Shown here piece after piece: positions 1 through 7,538 of a stretch of 64,000 nucleotides of DNA; the stretch's first letter is position 1, and every line of letters begins with the position of its first letter. Source of the stretch: Candidatus Omnitrophota bacterium (lineage in GTDB: Bacteria > Omnitrophota > Gorgyraeia > Duberdicusellales > 4484-171); the NCBI GenBank assembly GCA_023227945.1, contig JALOCC010000002.1, positions 23,822-87,821 of the forward strand. Reading direction: 5' to 3'. The notes under the pieces were generated by a model. The model did not search any database, was not told the origin of the DNA, and worked only from the letters and a program-made list of their open reading frames with translations. Position numbers and translations under genes: made by a program.

Positions 1-874
1 TAATCTGGCTAAGTGTCTTTTTCGTAGTGATAAAAACACCCATCGGCTCATCAAACCCGAAGAATTTGTGGCCGCTTACGGCAATTGAATCAAAATAAAA
101 CACCTTACGGTTTACCAAATCTTTGTTTTCTGTAAATGGTAAATACCCGCCGAATAAAGCCGCATCAACATGCCTGTAGACGGCAATCGGCTTCTTTTTA
201 CGAATCACCGCGTCAATCGCCGCCTGGTCATCGATTGCGCCCTTAAAAGTAGTACCCATGGCAATAACCACCAGTGCCGGTTTTGTTGGGTCAAGCGCTT
301 TTTCAAATTCACTTACAATCATCTTCCCGGATTCGTCAGCCTTGATTAAACGTAGCTCCAGGTTTTGGAGATCTGCCAGTTTCTTTATGGAATAGTGCGC
401 TTCTTCAGAAACATAGCAAATCGGAAGCATTTTTGTCTGGCTCAAAAGCTGCTTTACCCCGAAATACATCCCGTGCATATTGCCGTCAGTACCGCTCATC
501 GTGACTATTCCCCAGGCTTCATCTTTGGAAAATCCATACAACGGCGCAAAGAAATCAATCAACTCATTTTCAAACTCATGGGTGTTCATACTATAGATGC
601 TTGCTTTCTGGGGGTCGCCGACATTGTTCATCGAAACATCATAGAGCCTTGAATCAATATACCACTGATAAAATTCCTTAAGGTCTGTATTTTGATTAAC
701 CGGATACCCTACTGCCTCCCCGCGCAGCTGGTGCATGCGTTTGGAAAATTTATCCAAACGCTTAAAGGGAATTTCCTCGGAAAAAATTTGGGTAGAATAA
801 AAAAGACTGAAGATAAACGCAAAAACCATAATCCCTATGCCTATTTGAATTTTGCTTTTAAAAATTTTCTTCAT
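1..874 (-). CDS. PLP-dependent decarboxylase (histidine decarboxylase-like), exported, 3' end outside window
   Basis: The 291 visible residues match group II PLP-dependent histidine decarboxylases. The motifs are TDGNMHG (129-135, phosphate binding), EAHYSIKK with ring-stacking H160, MGTTFKGAIDD (206-216), HVDAALFGG with D237, and SGHKFFG with K270 as the Schiff-base lysine. The odd part is the N-terminus: residues 1-32 are basic, then strongly hydrophobic (IGIGIMVFAFIFSLFY), which looks like a signal peptide or membrane anchor. Decarboxylases of this fold are normally cytoplasmic. The ATG overlaps the upstream stop as ATGA and has AGGAG 9 nt upstream, so it is translationally coupled to the flavodoxin-ferredoxin gene. 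The C-terminus lies beyond position 1. Family is confident; substrate is not. Confidence 0.85.
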   Translation of the reverse strand, partial: MKKIFKSKIQIGIGIMVFAFIFSLFYSTQIFSEEIPFKRLDKFSKRMHQLRGEAVGYPVNQNTDLKEFYQWYIDSRLYDVSMNNVGDPQKASIYSMNTHEFENELIDFFAPLYGFSKDEAWGIVTMSGTDGNMHGMYFGVKQLLSQTKMLPICYVSEEAHYSIKKLADLQNLELRLIKADESGKMIVSEFEKALDPTKPALVVIAMGTTFKGAIDDQAAIDAVIRKKKPIAVYRHVDAALFGGYLPFTENKDLVNRKVFYFDSIAVSGHKFFGFDEPMGVFITTKKTLSQI

Positions 875-1683
875 TTACTGTCTCCTTCTACCGAGCTAAC
901 CCTTTGATTTTCAATTTCCTGCACGGTTATAGCTGGATGCCGGTAACGCTTCCTGCCCAGAGTTGATTTCTTATACTGGATTGCCTCAACCGGGCACCAC
1001 TGAAGGCACGCCATACAATGCTGGCAATGAGTAAGCCATTGGGGCTTGCTATCAACCAGCTCAATATTTTCTACCGGGCAGACTTTAGCACAAAGCCCGC
1101 ATTTGGTGCAAGCTTCTGTCACCCAAAAATTTCTTCCGCTTAAAGGAATTTGTTTTGTGCCGCCTTTATACAATAATTTATTAAAAAGAAAGTTAAGAAG
1201 GAACGGCTTTTCTTCCATTATGCCGCGCTTTTGCTCTTTAACCGCTGCGACAATTGTGTTTATGCGTAATTTCTCTTTTTTAAACATTTCTTCCTGTTTT
1301 TCTTTATCAATTGCTCCATAGAGCGGAGTGTAATTTCCCGGCATAAGTACGGAAAAAGCGGCAGAAAGCAAAAACCCCCGACTCTCAAGTATTTCTTTGG
1401 TTTGTGTATGTGCCAAACCCGGCAGGCCGCCTAAAGTGGCAACTGCAAAAATATAAGCCTGCGGTTTTATTTTTATTTGTTTCAGGAAATCTGCGACAAT
1501 GAGCGGAAGGCCAAACATATATACAGGATAAACAATGCCGACAACATCAAAAGGCTGCTCAAAATTATTTTTAAGCGCTTTAGCTATAGGAATAATTTGC
1601 ACATTATCGAATCTTGCTGCAAGGTCTTTAGCTACGGTGAGAGAATTACCGGTTGCGGAAAAATAATAGATAGCTGTAGCCAT
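871..1683 (-). CDS. EFR1-type flavodoxin-ferredoxin fusion protein
   Basis: 270 aa. The N-terminal flavodoxin-like domain starts with the FMN phosphate loop SATGNS (9-14). The C-terminal part carries two 4Fe-4S clusters of bacterial ferredoxin type: C192/C195/C198 with C202, and C220/C223/C226 with C230. This layout is that of the EFR1 family of ferrodoxins, cytoplasmic electron carriers common in anaerobes. The start is set by GGAGGTAATCAATA before the ATG. The stop overlaps the start of the decarboxylase gene, so the two form an operon. The electron partner is unknown. A link between this carrier and an exported PLP enzyme is not obvious from either family. Confidence 0.9.
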   Translation of the reverse strand: MATAIYYFSATGNSLTVAKDLAARFDNVQIIPIAKALKNNFEQPFDVVGIVYPVYMFGLPLIVADFLKQIKIKPQAYIFAVATLGGLPGLAHTQTKEILESRGFLLSAAFSVLMPGNYTPLYGAIDKEKQEEMFKKEKLRINTIVAAVKEQKRGIMEEKPFLLNFLFNKLLYKGGTKQIPLSGRNFWVTEACTKCGLCAKVCPVENIELVDSKPQWLTHCQHCMACLQWCPVEAIQYKKSTLGRKRYRHPAITVQEIENQRVSSVEGDSK

Positions 1684-1761
1684 TATTGATTACCTCCTCA
1701 ATTTAAGATATTCTATGCAATTAGCCTGAGGTGAGCGAAAACTAATCCTGTTATCTCGTTA

Positions 1762-2208
1762 TTACCACTTAAGCGCAATGCCTGCTACGCCAAGAGCAAT
1801 AAATACAAATCCAAACGCAAGCATTATATAGACCCCGATAACATTACCGGCTATCAGCACTGACTGGGTATGTTTTTGAGGGTTATAGTAAACTGGTATG
1901 TTTTTGCCTGCCGGGTAGTTTTCAATTATTTTTTGCGCTCTTTTTTCAGAAACCTGCATTCTTCCGCCAAAAGCTAATTGCTCTGACTGCATTCGATTGC
2001 CGCCAACAGAGTATTCATAAAGCACATATGGTTGATATGAAGCTGGATTGGGACGGTTGCCGCGAGCACGACTGACTTGTTTACGGACTTCGGAAGAAAC
2101 GATTTTCCCTGTTGTTAGAGGCCAGCTCTTACTACGCAGGCCCATTATTATGACATACAGCATTCCAAAAACCCAAACAAGGCCGAAAACAAGAATAAAA
2201 TAAAACAT
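1762..2208 (-). CDS. DUF3592 family membrane protein
   Basis: 148 aa with a hydrophobic helix at about 1-24 and another at about 121-145. Between them is an extracytoplasmic domain with the DUF3592 signature: WPLTTGKIVSSEV, then YQPYVLYEYSVGG, then YPAGKNIPVYYNPQ. The function of this family is unknown. A second paralogue lies at 3999-4568, and the two flank the cold-shock, desulforedoxin and hydrolase genes. The gene is preceded by a perfect 18-bp hairpin (2254-2292) that separates it from the cold-shock gene. Confidence 0.8.
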   Translation of the reverse strand: MFYFILVFGLVWVFGMLYVIIMGLRSKSWPLTTGKIVSSEVRKQVSRARGNRPNPASYQPYVLYEYSVGGNRMQSEQLAFGGRMQVSEKRAQKIIENYPAGKNIPVYYNPQKHTQSVLIAGNVIGVYIMLAFGFVFIALGVAGIALKW

Positions 2209-2253
2209 AAAATTTAACCTATGCCCTCTTTATAAGTAACATCGGGGCATGAA

Positions 2254-2292
2254 ATAATTATTCCTGGCTGCAAAGCAGCCAGGAATAATTAT
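2254..2292. terminator. Strong hairpin between cold-shock gene and DUF3592 gene
   Basis: Perfect inverted repeat: 18-bp arms (2254-2271 and 2275-2292) around an AAA loop, core CCTGGCTGC/GCAGCCAGG. It lies just downstream of the cold-shock gene. The U-rich tail on the minus strand is weak (ATTATTTC), so it may act as terminator or as an RNA 3' end stabiliser. Confidence 0.6.
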
Positions 2293-2326
2293 CCTGAATT
2301 TCAATTTTTCTTCGATTTCTTTCCTG

Positions 2327-2533
2327 CTATTTACTCGCAAGGCTCACGTTAATTGCACGTTTACCTTTGGGATTTTGTTCAATTTCAAAAGTAACTTCTT
2401 CCCCGCCGGTTAAACTTTCAAATGTAATACCCACAAGATTATTCTTATGGAAAAATACATCCGTGCCGTCACTATCAGTTATGAAACCAAACCCTTTTTC
2501 GAGAACCAATTTCTTAATCTTGCCTGTATGCAT
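2327..2533 (-). CDS. Cold-shock domain protein
   Basis: 68 aa, the usual size of CspA-family proteins. It is a single OB-fold domain that binds single-stranded RNA or DNA. RNP1 reads KGFGFI (13-18) and RNP2 reads DVFFHK (25-30). I start at the ATG at 2533, not at the in-frame codons further upstream, because GGAGG lies 7 nt before it and the protein then begins like its family (MHTGKIKKL). The upstream in-frame extension is derived from an interspersed repeat (2563-2612). Likely RNA chaperone. Confidence 0.92.
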   Translation of the reverse strand: MHTGKIKKLVLEKGFGFITDSDGTDVFFHKNNLVGITFESLTGGEEVTFEIEQNPKGKRAINVSLASK

Positions 2534-2562
2534 TTTGACCCTCCATTTAATGAAACTTGCAA

Positions 2563-2612
2563 TTTTCCAAGTGCTCCCTGCACGTAGAAAAATGATAGCG
2601 TGAATTAACCCG
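2563..2612. repeat. Interspersed repeat R3, copy 1
   Basis: Shares the core GAAAAATGATAGcGtGAATTA (here with two changes) and the preceding AATTTTCCAAG with copies at 6600-6720 and 8978-9068. It lies in the leader of the cold-shock gene and ends near a GAAGGCTTAACCC motif seen beside other repeats in the first 10 kb. Confidence 0.55.
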
Positions 2613-2684
2613 TTAGGCGCCAGCAAAACGTGGCCTTTTATTTATCTGGCATCTGAAGGCTTAACCCTATTATACATTTTACTC

Positions 2685-2810
2685 CTATCCGTCAATTTTT
2701 TCCATCGGTTTTTTGCAACAAACCAGCTCCCCACCGCCAACTTTGGTTACAGTAACTTCATTACCGCAAACATTACACCGATACTTTTCTCCCACTTTCT
2801 TTACTGCCAT
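2685..2810 (-). CDS. Desulforedoxin-type iron protein
   Basis: 41 aa. It matches the small FeS4 domain found in desulforedoxin and at the N-terminus of desulfoferrodoxin: YRCNVCG (C12, C15), then GGGELVCC (C31, C32). The adjacent CC pair is diagnostic for a desulforedoxin centre as opposed to rubredoxin. Start at 2810, with GGAGGTCAGC before the ATG. Expected role is electron transfer in oxidative-stress defence of anaerobes (superoxide reductase partner). No superoxide reductase domain follows, so this is a stand-alone domain. Confidence 0.88.
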   Translation of the reverse strand: MAVKKVGEKYRCNVCGNEVTVTKVGGGELVCCKKPMEKIDG

Positions 2811-2927
2811 GCTGACCTCCTCTATTAAAAGGTTAAAATTATAAAAACTATGAAAATATTCTACTTGAAAAGCATGGGATTTTCGTAGTATGTCCGCAGC
2901 CGGACACAATTATCCTAAATTTAAGTT

Positions 2928-3872
2928 TCAAGATTTGCTCCCATTATCCTTAGCTATCTGGCCTACAAAAGACAACGTAGCATCAGCGTAAGCCATATGA
3001 TAGAAATGGCCCTGCCCTTCTATCGTGTTAAGCGTCGCGTCCGGCAGTGTCTTTGCCAAATACTGGCTAAAATATGGCGGTATCCAGCGGTCTTCGCTGC
3101 CCTGGCGTATTTCTACGTGCGTGTTAATCTTACTGATATCAAAATCCCACGGATGATATATTAACTGGGCATCAAGAGCCGGCCCGCGGGAACCCTGGCG
3201 GAAAAGCTCCTGAAAATCGCGCATAAAAACATATTGCATTTCTGGAATCATAAATAATTCCATATCTGCCTTGCACATACTTGAGCGCATCATGTTGACG
3301 AAAGCTTGCGGGCTTTTAAGCATCTTCTGCTGAAGCCCAAGCAAAGCGAAGGGTATCTGAAATAAAAATAATGGCAGGCGGCTGCCTAACTTTGCGTAAA
3401 ATCTATCCACCGTGCCGAGCTTTTTTAGCGCTTCGGGATCATTATAAAGCGGGACTGCGCCGGCAAGGTCCACCACGAAATTAAGCCTCTCTTGTAAACG
3501 GTATGCGCAGGCAAGTATGGTCGGCCCGCCCCCTGAAATGCCCATCACCCCAAATCTGTCTATGCCTAATTTGTCGGCGAGAAGTCCGATGTCGTCTGCC
3601 CCGTCAAGGAGTTTTCTCCGCGGAGCAAAATCGGATAACCCGACCCCTGGCCTATCAGGCACAATTATTCTATATCCGTGCTGCCTGGCAGAATCGTGCA
3701 GAAGCATGACGTGAATGTGCGAACCGGTTCCGTGGCAAAAAAATATGGGCTTTCCGGCTGGATCGCCGTATTCGTAATAAGCTATTTTGCGCCTGCTTTT
3801 TAAAGTAAAAAAACAAACCGCGCTATTCAGCTCTTCTATCTTATCCCGGCTTAATATTTGTGGCTGCGTCAT
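2928..3872 (-). CDS. Alpha/beta hydrolase
   Basis: 314 aa from the chosen start. Motifs in order are the oxyanion region FFCHGTGS (44-51), VPDRPGVGLSD (71-81), the nucleophile elbow GISGGG with S113, and a late catalytic histidine in EGQGHFYH. A helical cap occupies about 140-230. Substrate cannot be deduced. An in-frame start at 3914 would add 14 residues, but that stretch overlaps repeat R1 (3884-3994), so the ATG at 3872 is preferred; neither start has a clear Shine-Dalgarno. Confidence 0.82.
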   Translation of the reverse strand: MTQPQILSRDKIEELNSAVCFFTLKSRRKIAYYEYGDPAGKPIFFCHGTGSHIHVMLLHDSARQHGYRIIVPDRPGVGLSDFAPRRKLLDGADDIGLLADKLGIDRFGVMGISGGGPTILACAYRLQERLNFVVDLAGAVPLYNDPEALKKLGTVDRFYAKLGSRLPLFLFQIPFALLGLQQKMLKSPQAFVNMMRSSMCKADMELFMIPEMQYVFMRDFQELFRQGSRGPALDAQLIYHPWDFDISKINTHVEIRQGSEDRWIPPYFSQYLAKTLPDATLNTIEGQGHFYHMAYADATLSFVGQIAKDNGSKS

Positions 3873-3883
3873 CAGAATTGAAA

Positions 3884-3994
3884 TTATTCTACTGCGGGAA
3901 AATACAGCGGTCAATGATTTTGGTTATTAGATTGTAGGTTTTTAGGTTAATAAGCGTAAAAAAAATATTAAATATTGTGCCCCGGAATTCCTCT
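3884..3994. repeat. Interspersed repeat R1, copy 1 (REP-like)
   Basis: Contains TACTGCGGGAAAA, GCGGTCAATGATT and, at the far end, ATATTGTGCCCCGGAATTCC. The same blocks in the same order occur at 7309-7513 and 10607-10682. From memory, the TTGTGCCCCGGAATTCC block resembles a REP sequence found near RAYT (Y1) transposases in many bacteria; no such transposase is present here. Confidence 0.65.
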
Positions 3995-3998
3995 ATTT

Positions 3999-4568
3999 TT
4001 AGAAATAATACCTTCCTCCTTCGAAACGAGCTTTCTTGACTTTTTGATAATCCCTGTAACAAACATATGCTATCAGCAAAAAAACAACACAGAAAATTAA
4101 TATTGCACCGCTTGACAGGATAAGCCATTTCATAGTAGCCCCGGGTTCCAATACGGAAATTGTTAAATCTTGCGGTTTATAATATACATCTACCCGCTTA
4201 CCAGCAGGATAATTATTGACTTTTTGCTCAGCCCAGCTCTTCCCTCCTGAGCTATTCATAAAAGTAAGACGGCGGCCTTCATATTCGATTCCATTGATTT
4301 TATAAGTATAGTATATATTAGGCGAGTATCGCGTTGCACGCAATCGCCGGCTACTACCATTTGCGTGCCGAGTAATTTCGGATGAAACAATATAGCCTTC
4401 GGTAGATGGCCATTGAGAAGAACTAACGCCATTTTCTGCTTGTCGATAAATACCACTGCCCATCCAAACGGCTAGAGAAACAAAAACAATAACTAACCCA
4501 ACGGCAAGTTTCATGCGAATTGCCCGGTCTCTTTCAGAAAGGTTTATTTGTCGAATATTTTTCTCCAT
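3999..4568 (-). CDS. DUF3592 family membrane protein (second paralogue)
   Basis: 189 aa, longer than the paralogue at 1762-2208. A helix at about 22-40 precedes a DUF3592 domain (WPSTEGYIVSSEITRHANG, YSPNIYYTYKINGIEYEG, NYPAGKRVDVYYKPQDL). A second helix lies at about 148-170. The C-terminus is short, basic and cytoplasmic. Function unknown. Same family, same strand and close spacing suggest an old local duplication with strong divergence. Confidence 0.8.
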   Translation of the reverse strand: MEKNIRQINLSERDRAIRMKLAVGLVIVFVSLAVWMGSGIYRQAENGVSSSQWPSTEGYIVSSEITRHANGSSRRLRATRYSPNIYYTYKINGIEYEGRRLTFMNSSGGKSWAEQKVNNYPAGKRVDVYYKPQDLTISVLEPGATMKWLILSSGAILIFCVVFLLIAYVCYRDYQKVKKARFEGGRYYF

Positions 4569-4676
4569 TGCTAAACTACCTCCTCAATTTCAAGCACCAT
4601 CAACAACAATCAGCGTCCACCTCCGGGGTGGACGGGGTTTCATCTGACATCTGAAGGCCTGATCCCGTTATCCTCT

Positions 4677-4958
4677 CTAACGATATTCGCGAAGATAACG
4701 TTTTACCCTATCATGACTGCCAGCAAGCACAAGATAAACATATTCTTTTTCAATTTTTACAATCACTCTTATGCGGATATCCACCCTAAATTCATATTTG
4801 TCATGGTTTATCTTTTTAAAACCCAGGCCAACGGGAAAAACACCAGAGACAAGAAAATCATTAAATTGCACAAGGGTTTCCTTTAATTTATCTTTATCGC
4901 GAGAAGAAAGCTTTTTAAGTGAGCGTTCAAAGGAAGGAAGAATTTTTACTATTCTCAT
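4677..4958 (-). CDS. RelE/ParE-family toxin
   Basis: 93 aa, small and basic. The pattern is RelE/ParE superfamily: an N-terminal VKILPSFERSLKKLSSRDKDKL helix region, the central strands KYEFRVDIRIRVIVKIE and YVYLVLAGSHDRVKRYLREY at the end. Members are ribosome-dependent mRNA endonucleases (RelE) or gyrase poisons (ParE); sequence alone does not decide which. It follows the AbrB-type antitoxin gene by 2 nt, the usual antitoxin-first order. Confidence 0.85.
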   Translation of the reverse strand: MRIVKILPSFERSLKKLSSRDKDKLKETLVQFNDFLVSGVFPVGLGFKKINHDKYEFRVDIRIRVIVKIEKEYVYLVLAGSHDRVKRYLREYR

Positions 4959-4960
4959 TA

Positions 4961-5218
4961 CTATATCTTTGTAATGTATTCTCCAAATTCTTTTCCTGAT
5001 TTTAAAGATTTCGCTTTGCCTTTTTCTTTCTTAACTATACGGTCTATCTTTTTTAAATCTTTTGCGCTATATTTTGGGGCAATTTCAACAGGCATAAGCC
5101 TTAGATAGTTATCCTCTATATCTATGGCAAAAAGCTCCCCTTTTTTCAAATGTAAGCGCTTCACAAGGCTTTGCGGAATAGTAATCTGATTTTTCGTTTT
5201 AAGACGCGTTACTGTCAT
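4961..5218 (-). CDS. AbrB/MazE-type antitoxin
   Basis: 85 aa. The N-terminal swapped-hairpin AbrB domain reads TVTRLKTKNQITIPQSLVKRLHLKKGELFAIDIEDNY in pieces that match SpoVT/AbrB DNA-binding antitoxins. The C-terminal half is lysine-rich and likely wraps the toxin. The start at 5218 has GGAGGTGAAAACA before the ATG. It should neutralise the RelE-like toxin immediately downstream and repress the operon through the palindrome at 5266-5284. Confidence 0.85.
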   Translation of the reverse strand: MTVTRLKTKNQITIPQSLVKRLHLKKGELFAIDIEDNYLRLMPVEIAPKYSAKDLKKIDRIVKKEKGKAKSLKSGKEFGEYITKI

Positions 5219-5237
5219 TGTTTTCACCTCCATTAGA

Positions 5238-5267
5238 AGTATACCATATAGTAGGAAAGTATGTCAA
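5238..5267 (-). promoter_or_regulatory. Promoter of the toxin-antitoxin operon
   Basis: TTGACA (5262-5267) and TATACT (5238-5243) separated by 18 bp, reading toward the antitoxin start at 5218. Near-consensus sigma-70 type. Confidence 0.75.
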
Positions 5268-5284
5268 GTTAGAATTTCTAACTT
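5266..5284. promoter_or_regulatory. Palindromic operator for the toxin-antitoxin operon
   Basis: Perfect palindrome AAGTTAGAATTTCTAACTT with 9-bp arms and one central base. It overlaps the upstream edge of the -35 box. Position and symmetry fit autoregulation by the AbrB-type antitoxin. Confidence 0.7.
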
Positions 5285-5384
5285 TGTTATAATAATCATA
5301 TGATATATTTTAACTAAACCTTACCTCCTTATCGCCGCCTCCCCTCTTTAATCTATATCACTTACGGAGTGGAGTGGGTTAAAT

Positions 5385-5531
5385 AATAAATGGCGGGCGA
5401 GGCCTAACCCCGGCTGCGAAGCAGCCGTGTCCGTGCTGCTCTGATAAATTTTCGTAGAAAATTTATCAGTATATAGGCAGCCGGACATAAGCATCCTAAA
5501 CTCTAATGTTGGGTCTTGGCCCCGTTATCCT
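5385..5531. repeat. Composite palindromic repeat region
   Basis: The 324-bp gap upstream of the toxin-antitoxin promoter holds no gene. It contains a perfect hairpin at 5441-5469 (13-bp arms, GTA loop, CTGATAAATTTTC arm), a short GGCTGC/GCAGCC hairpin at 5412-5426, and copies of GAGGCCTAACCCC and GGTCTTGGCCCCGTTATCC. The last two motifs recur at 2655, 4645, 9087 and 9114. Confidence 0.55.
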
Positions 5532-5542
5532 TCCGCGATATC

Positions 5543-6460
5543 TCAAAAATGAAAAGTAGATAATATTTTTTTGACTTCATTCTCTAATGCCAAGTCACCA
5601 AAATATTTTATAATGTAATATAAACCATTATGCAGGGCATGGATGATTCCGAATAATTCAATACTATTATCAATGGAGATGGAGTGGAACTCTCCCCATA
5701 CAGTATTTTTTTCACCATCAATTGTCTTATCTATCAATAAAAAAGGATTAGATTTTCGCTCCATCTGCGAAACCGTTTTTTCTAAAGTTTTTAATAATGA
5801 GTGCTCTTCATGCTCTTTGTTAAAAATTGTCTTTTTATCTACAGGCGTGACGCAAACATGTAAAGATAATGATAAATTTTCTTTTTTGTATTTAAAGGTT
5901 GCCTCTTTGGGATTGCATACGAAATCCAGGAGTTTTCTTTCTGCCATCCAGCCATCGGATAGATTCAAAGAAAATGCATATTTTCTATTGCGATATATCT
6001 TTCCTTTAATGGCCGATGGATTTACTTTAGTTTCTTCTCTCACGGCACCAGAAGGCTCAACATAGATGGAATTTTTCAACTCGCCTCCTACCAAGGGCGT
6101 TACCCTGAACGGCACCAATCCGGTTTTCCACCAATATTTGGCATCGGCACTGGCTACTTCCAAGTCAAGACTCCTTAACATTGCCGCTTGCTTACACATC
6201 ATTATCGGGCTGGTTGTCCCCTGGGGCAAGAATCGCACAAATCCGCCGGCGCCGAGCTTATTAAGCGGGTCTGACTCGGCCATCTGTTTTAATTTAAGTT
6301 GCAGCTGGGCATAAGTAAAACAATCTCGGCGAAAATCAATCAGCTTCTGGCTGATATACAAATAGCCTTCTCCGGGAAGAATTACTGTATCATGGCAGGG
6401 GCAGTTTTTATCAGAACAAAATCCTTCTTTTGGCGGGCGAGGCACTTCGAAATAGTCCAT
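5543..6460 (-). CDS. Hypothetical protein, 305 aa
   Basis: I do not recognise a family. The N-terminus has a Cys-rich stretch (GFCSDKNCPCHD, residues 13-24) that could bind a metal. The first half (about 1-130) and the second half (about 150-305) look like separate domains. The second half starts KIYRNRKYAFSLNLSDGW, which is reminiscent of PsbP or DUF1795-type folds, but this is weak. There is no signal peptide or membrane segment. The N-terminal ATG is followed by MDYFEVPRPPKEG. Confidence 0.7.
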   Translation of the reverse strand: MDYFEVPRPPKEGFCSDKNCPCHDTVILPGEGYLYISQKLIDFRRDCFTYAQLQLKLKQMAESDPLNKLGAGGFVRFLPQGTTSPIMMCKQAAMLRSLDLEVASADAKYWWKTGLVPFRVTPLVGGELKNSIYVEPSGAVREETKVNPSAIKGKIYRNRKYAFSLNLSDGWMAERKLLDFVCNPKEATFKYKKENLSLSLHVCVTPVDKKTIFNKEHEEHSLLKTLEKTVSQMERKSNPFLLIDKTIDGEKNTVWGEFHSISIDNSIELFGIIHALHNGLYYIIKYFGDLALENEVKKILSTFHF

Positions 6461-6533
6461 TTTTGGCTCCTATTTTTAGAAGCTATTTTTCATGCCAAAT
6501 GCAAAAATCATATTTTATCTGTCATCTTCCCTT

Positions 6534-6563
6534 AAATTCCACCTACGCGGTGGGATTTAGGTT
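6534..6563. repeat. Palindromic repeat R2, copy 1
   Basis: CCACCTACGCGGTGGG palindrome followed by ATTTAGGTT. The same unit occurs at 8441-8467 and 8921-8952, with a decayed copy near 61014. Confidence 0.65.
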
Positions 6564-6572
6564 AATTTGAAA

Positions 6573-6720
6573 GTTGTGGGTATTTTACTGCGGGAAATTA
6601 ATGAGTGCAACATTTTTCAAGCCAATAATGGCGCTCGCCTCGCTTCGCTTGGCGAAGCGGGCAAGAAAAATGTTAGCACGAATTAACCCTGAGCGACTTG
6701 TGGTGAGCCTTACCGAATCA
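6573..6720. repeat. R1 fragment joined to R3 copy 2
   Basis: The 330-bp gap 6461-6790 is repeat-rich and gene-free. GGGTATTTTACTGCGGGAAA (R1) is followed by ATTTTTCAAGCCAATAATGG and GAAAAATGTTAGCACGAATT (R3), interrupted by a GCTCGCCTCGCTTCGCTTGG palindrome. Confidence 0.6.
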
Positions 6721-6790
6721 AGCCGAAGGAAGCCGAACGGGATGGAGTGGCCAAGATGGAACCAAATTTATCAAATCTTTATTGATAGTG

Positions 6791-7252
6791 TTATTCAATA
6801 AGAAAATAATAGCTTCCTGTCTTTTTATTATATAACAGCCAATGCAATAAAGAGTATTGCCTGTTATCGCTGGCCTTTACTTTCTTGTCATAGCGAATAC
6901 ATACCAGGTTTTCCACATCATTTAAGATGATTTTATCATTAGGGTATTCCCTCAAAAAAAACCTGCGAGGCACTGATGAATCAGCAGGAGAATATAAATT
7001 CTGGTCTTTTAAAATTATTGTTTCTTTGCTCCGAAACTTTATGCAAACCGGATTATCCAGCCAAGCCATTCCGCCGCTACGCAGCCCTTTTACTTTTTCT
7101 ATCGGGGTTGAAAAATAATGCCTATACATAGCTTTTGCATCGGGCTGGAAGCTTCTCATAATTAAAGCCCTACAACCGGCCATTAAAAGAAGATAAACGA
7201 TAATAACACCAACTAGATTCAGGACTATTATTTTGAAAACTTTTGTATTCAT
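6791..7252 (-). CDS. Hypothetical membrane-anchored protein, 153 aa
   Basis: One N-terminal transmembrane or uncleaved signal segment (residues about 7-28, IVLNLVGVIIVYLLLMAGC). It could be read as a weak lipobox around C28, but the flanking residues are poor for lipidation. The rest is a soluble domain of about 120 residues with no family I know. It is flanked on both sides by interspersed repeats, as are most genes in this stretch. Function unknown. Confidence 0.6.
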   Translation of the reverse strand: MNTKVFKIIVLNLVGVIIVYLLLMAGCRALIMRSFQPDAKAMYRHYFSTPIEKVKGLRSGGMAWLDNPVCIKFRSKETIILKDQNLYSPADSSVPRRFFLREYPNDKIILNDVENLVCIRYDKKVKASDNRQYSLLHWLLYNKKTGSYYFLIE

Positions 7253-7308
7253 ATTTTTTTATTATATGGCTAATGTTAACTTTTGATTATTGAATAAAAA
7301 ACTAACAC

Positions 7309-7513
7309 CCGTGAACTTGCTGGTATTTTACCCCTGAACCAGTCCAGAACCAGTATAGGTTCTGTACGGTTCAGCCGCCAAACCAGACCGAAGGTCGATT
7401 TAGGGCTGCCCTGAACCGAATTCATTCTGGTTCGAGGCAGGGTTTCGCTTGAAAGCTTCACTGCCGGAAAAAAGTGTGGTCAAATGATTAAGTATTGTGC
7501 CCCCGGAATTCCA
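7309..7513. repeat. R1 copy 2, with an inserted GGTTC-rich hairpin
   Basis: R1 blocks (GAACTTGCTGGTATTTTAC, then GGTCAAATGATTAAGTATTG and TGCCCCCGGAATTCC) are separated by about 120 bp. That insert carries CTGAACC-type words in both orientations (7344-7440). It looks like one repeat inserted in another. No gene is supported here. Confidence 0.6.
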
Positions 7514-7538
7514 TTGTGCCATCGGAGTTATTGAACTT

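Noticed and set aside
7276..7461. A 61-residue open frame on the minus strand
   Set aside because: It lies wholly in repeat R1 and its inserted hairpin, has no ribosome site and encodes low-complexity repeat translation.
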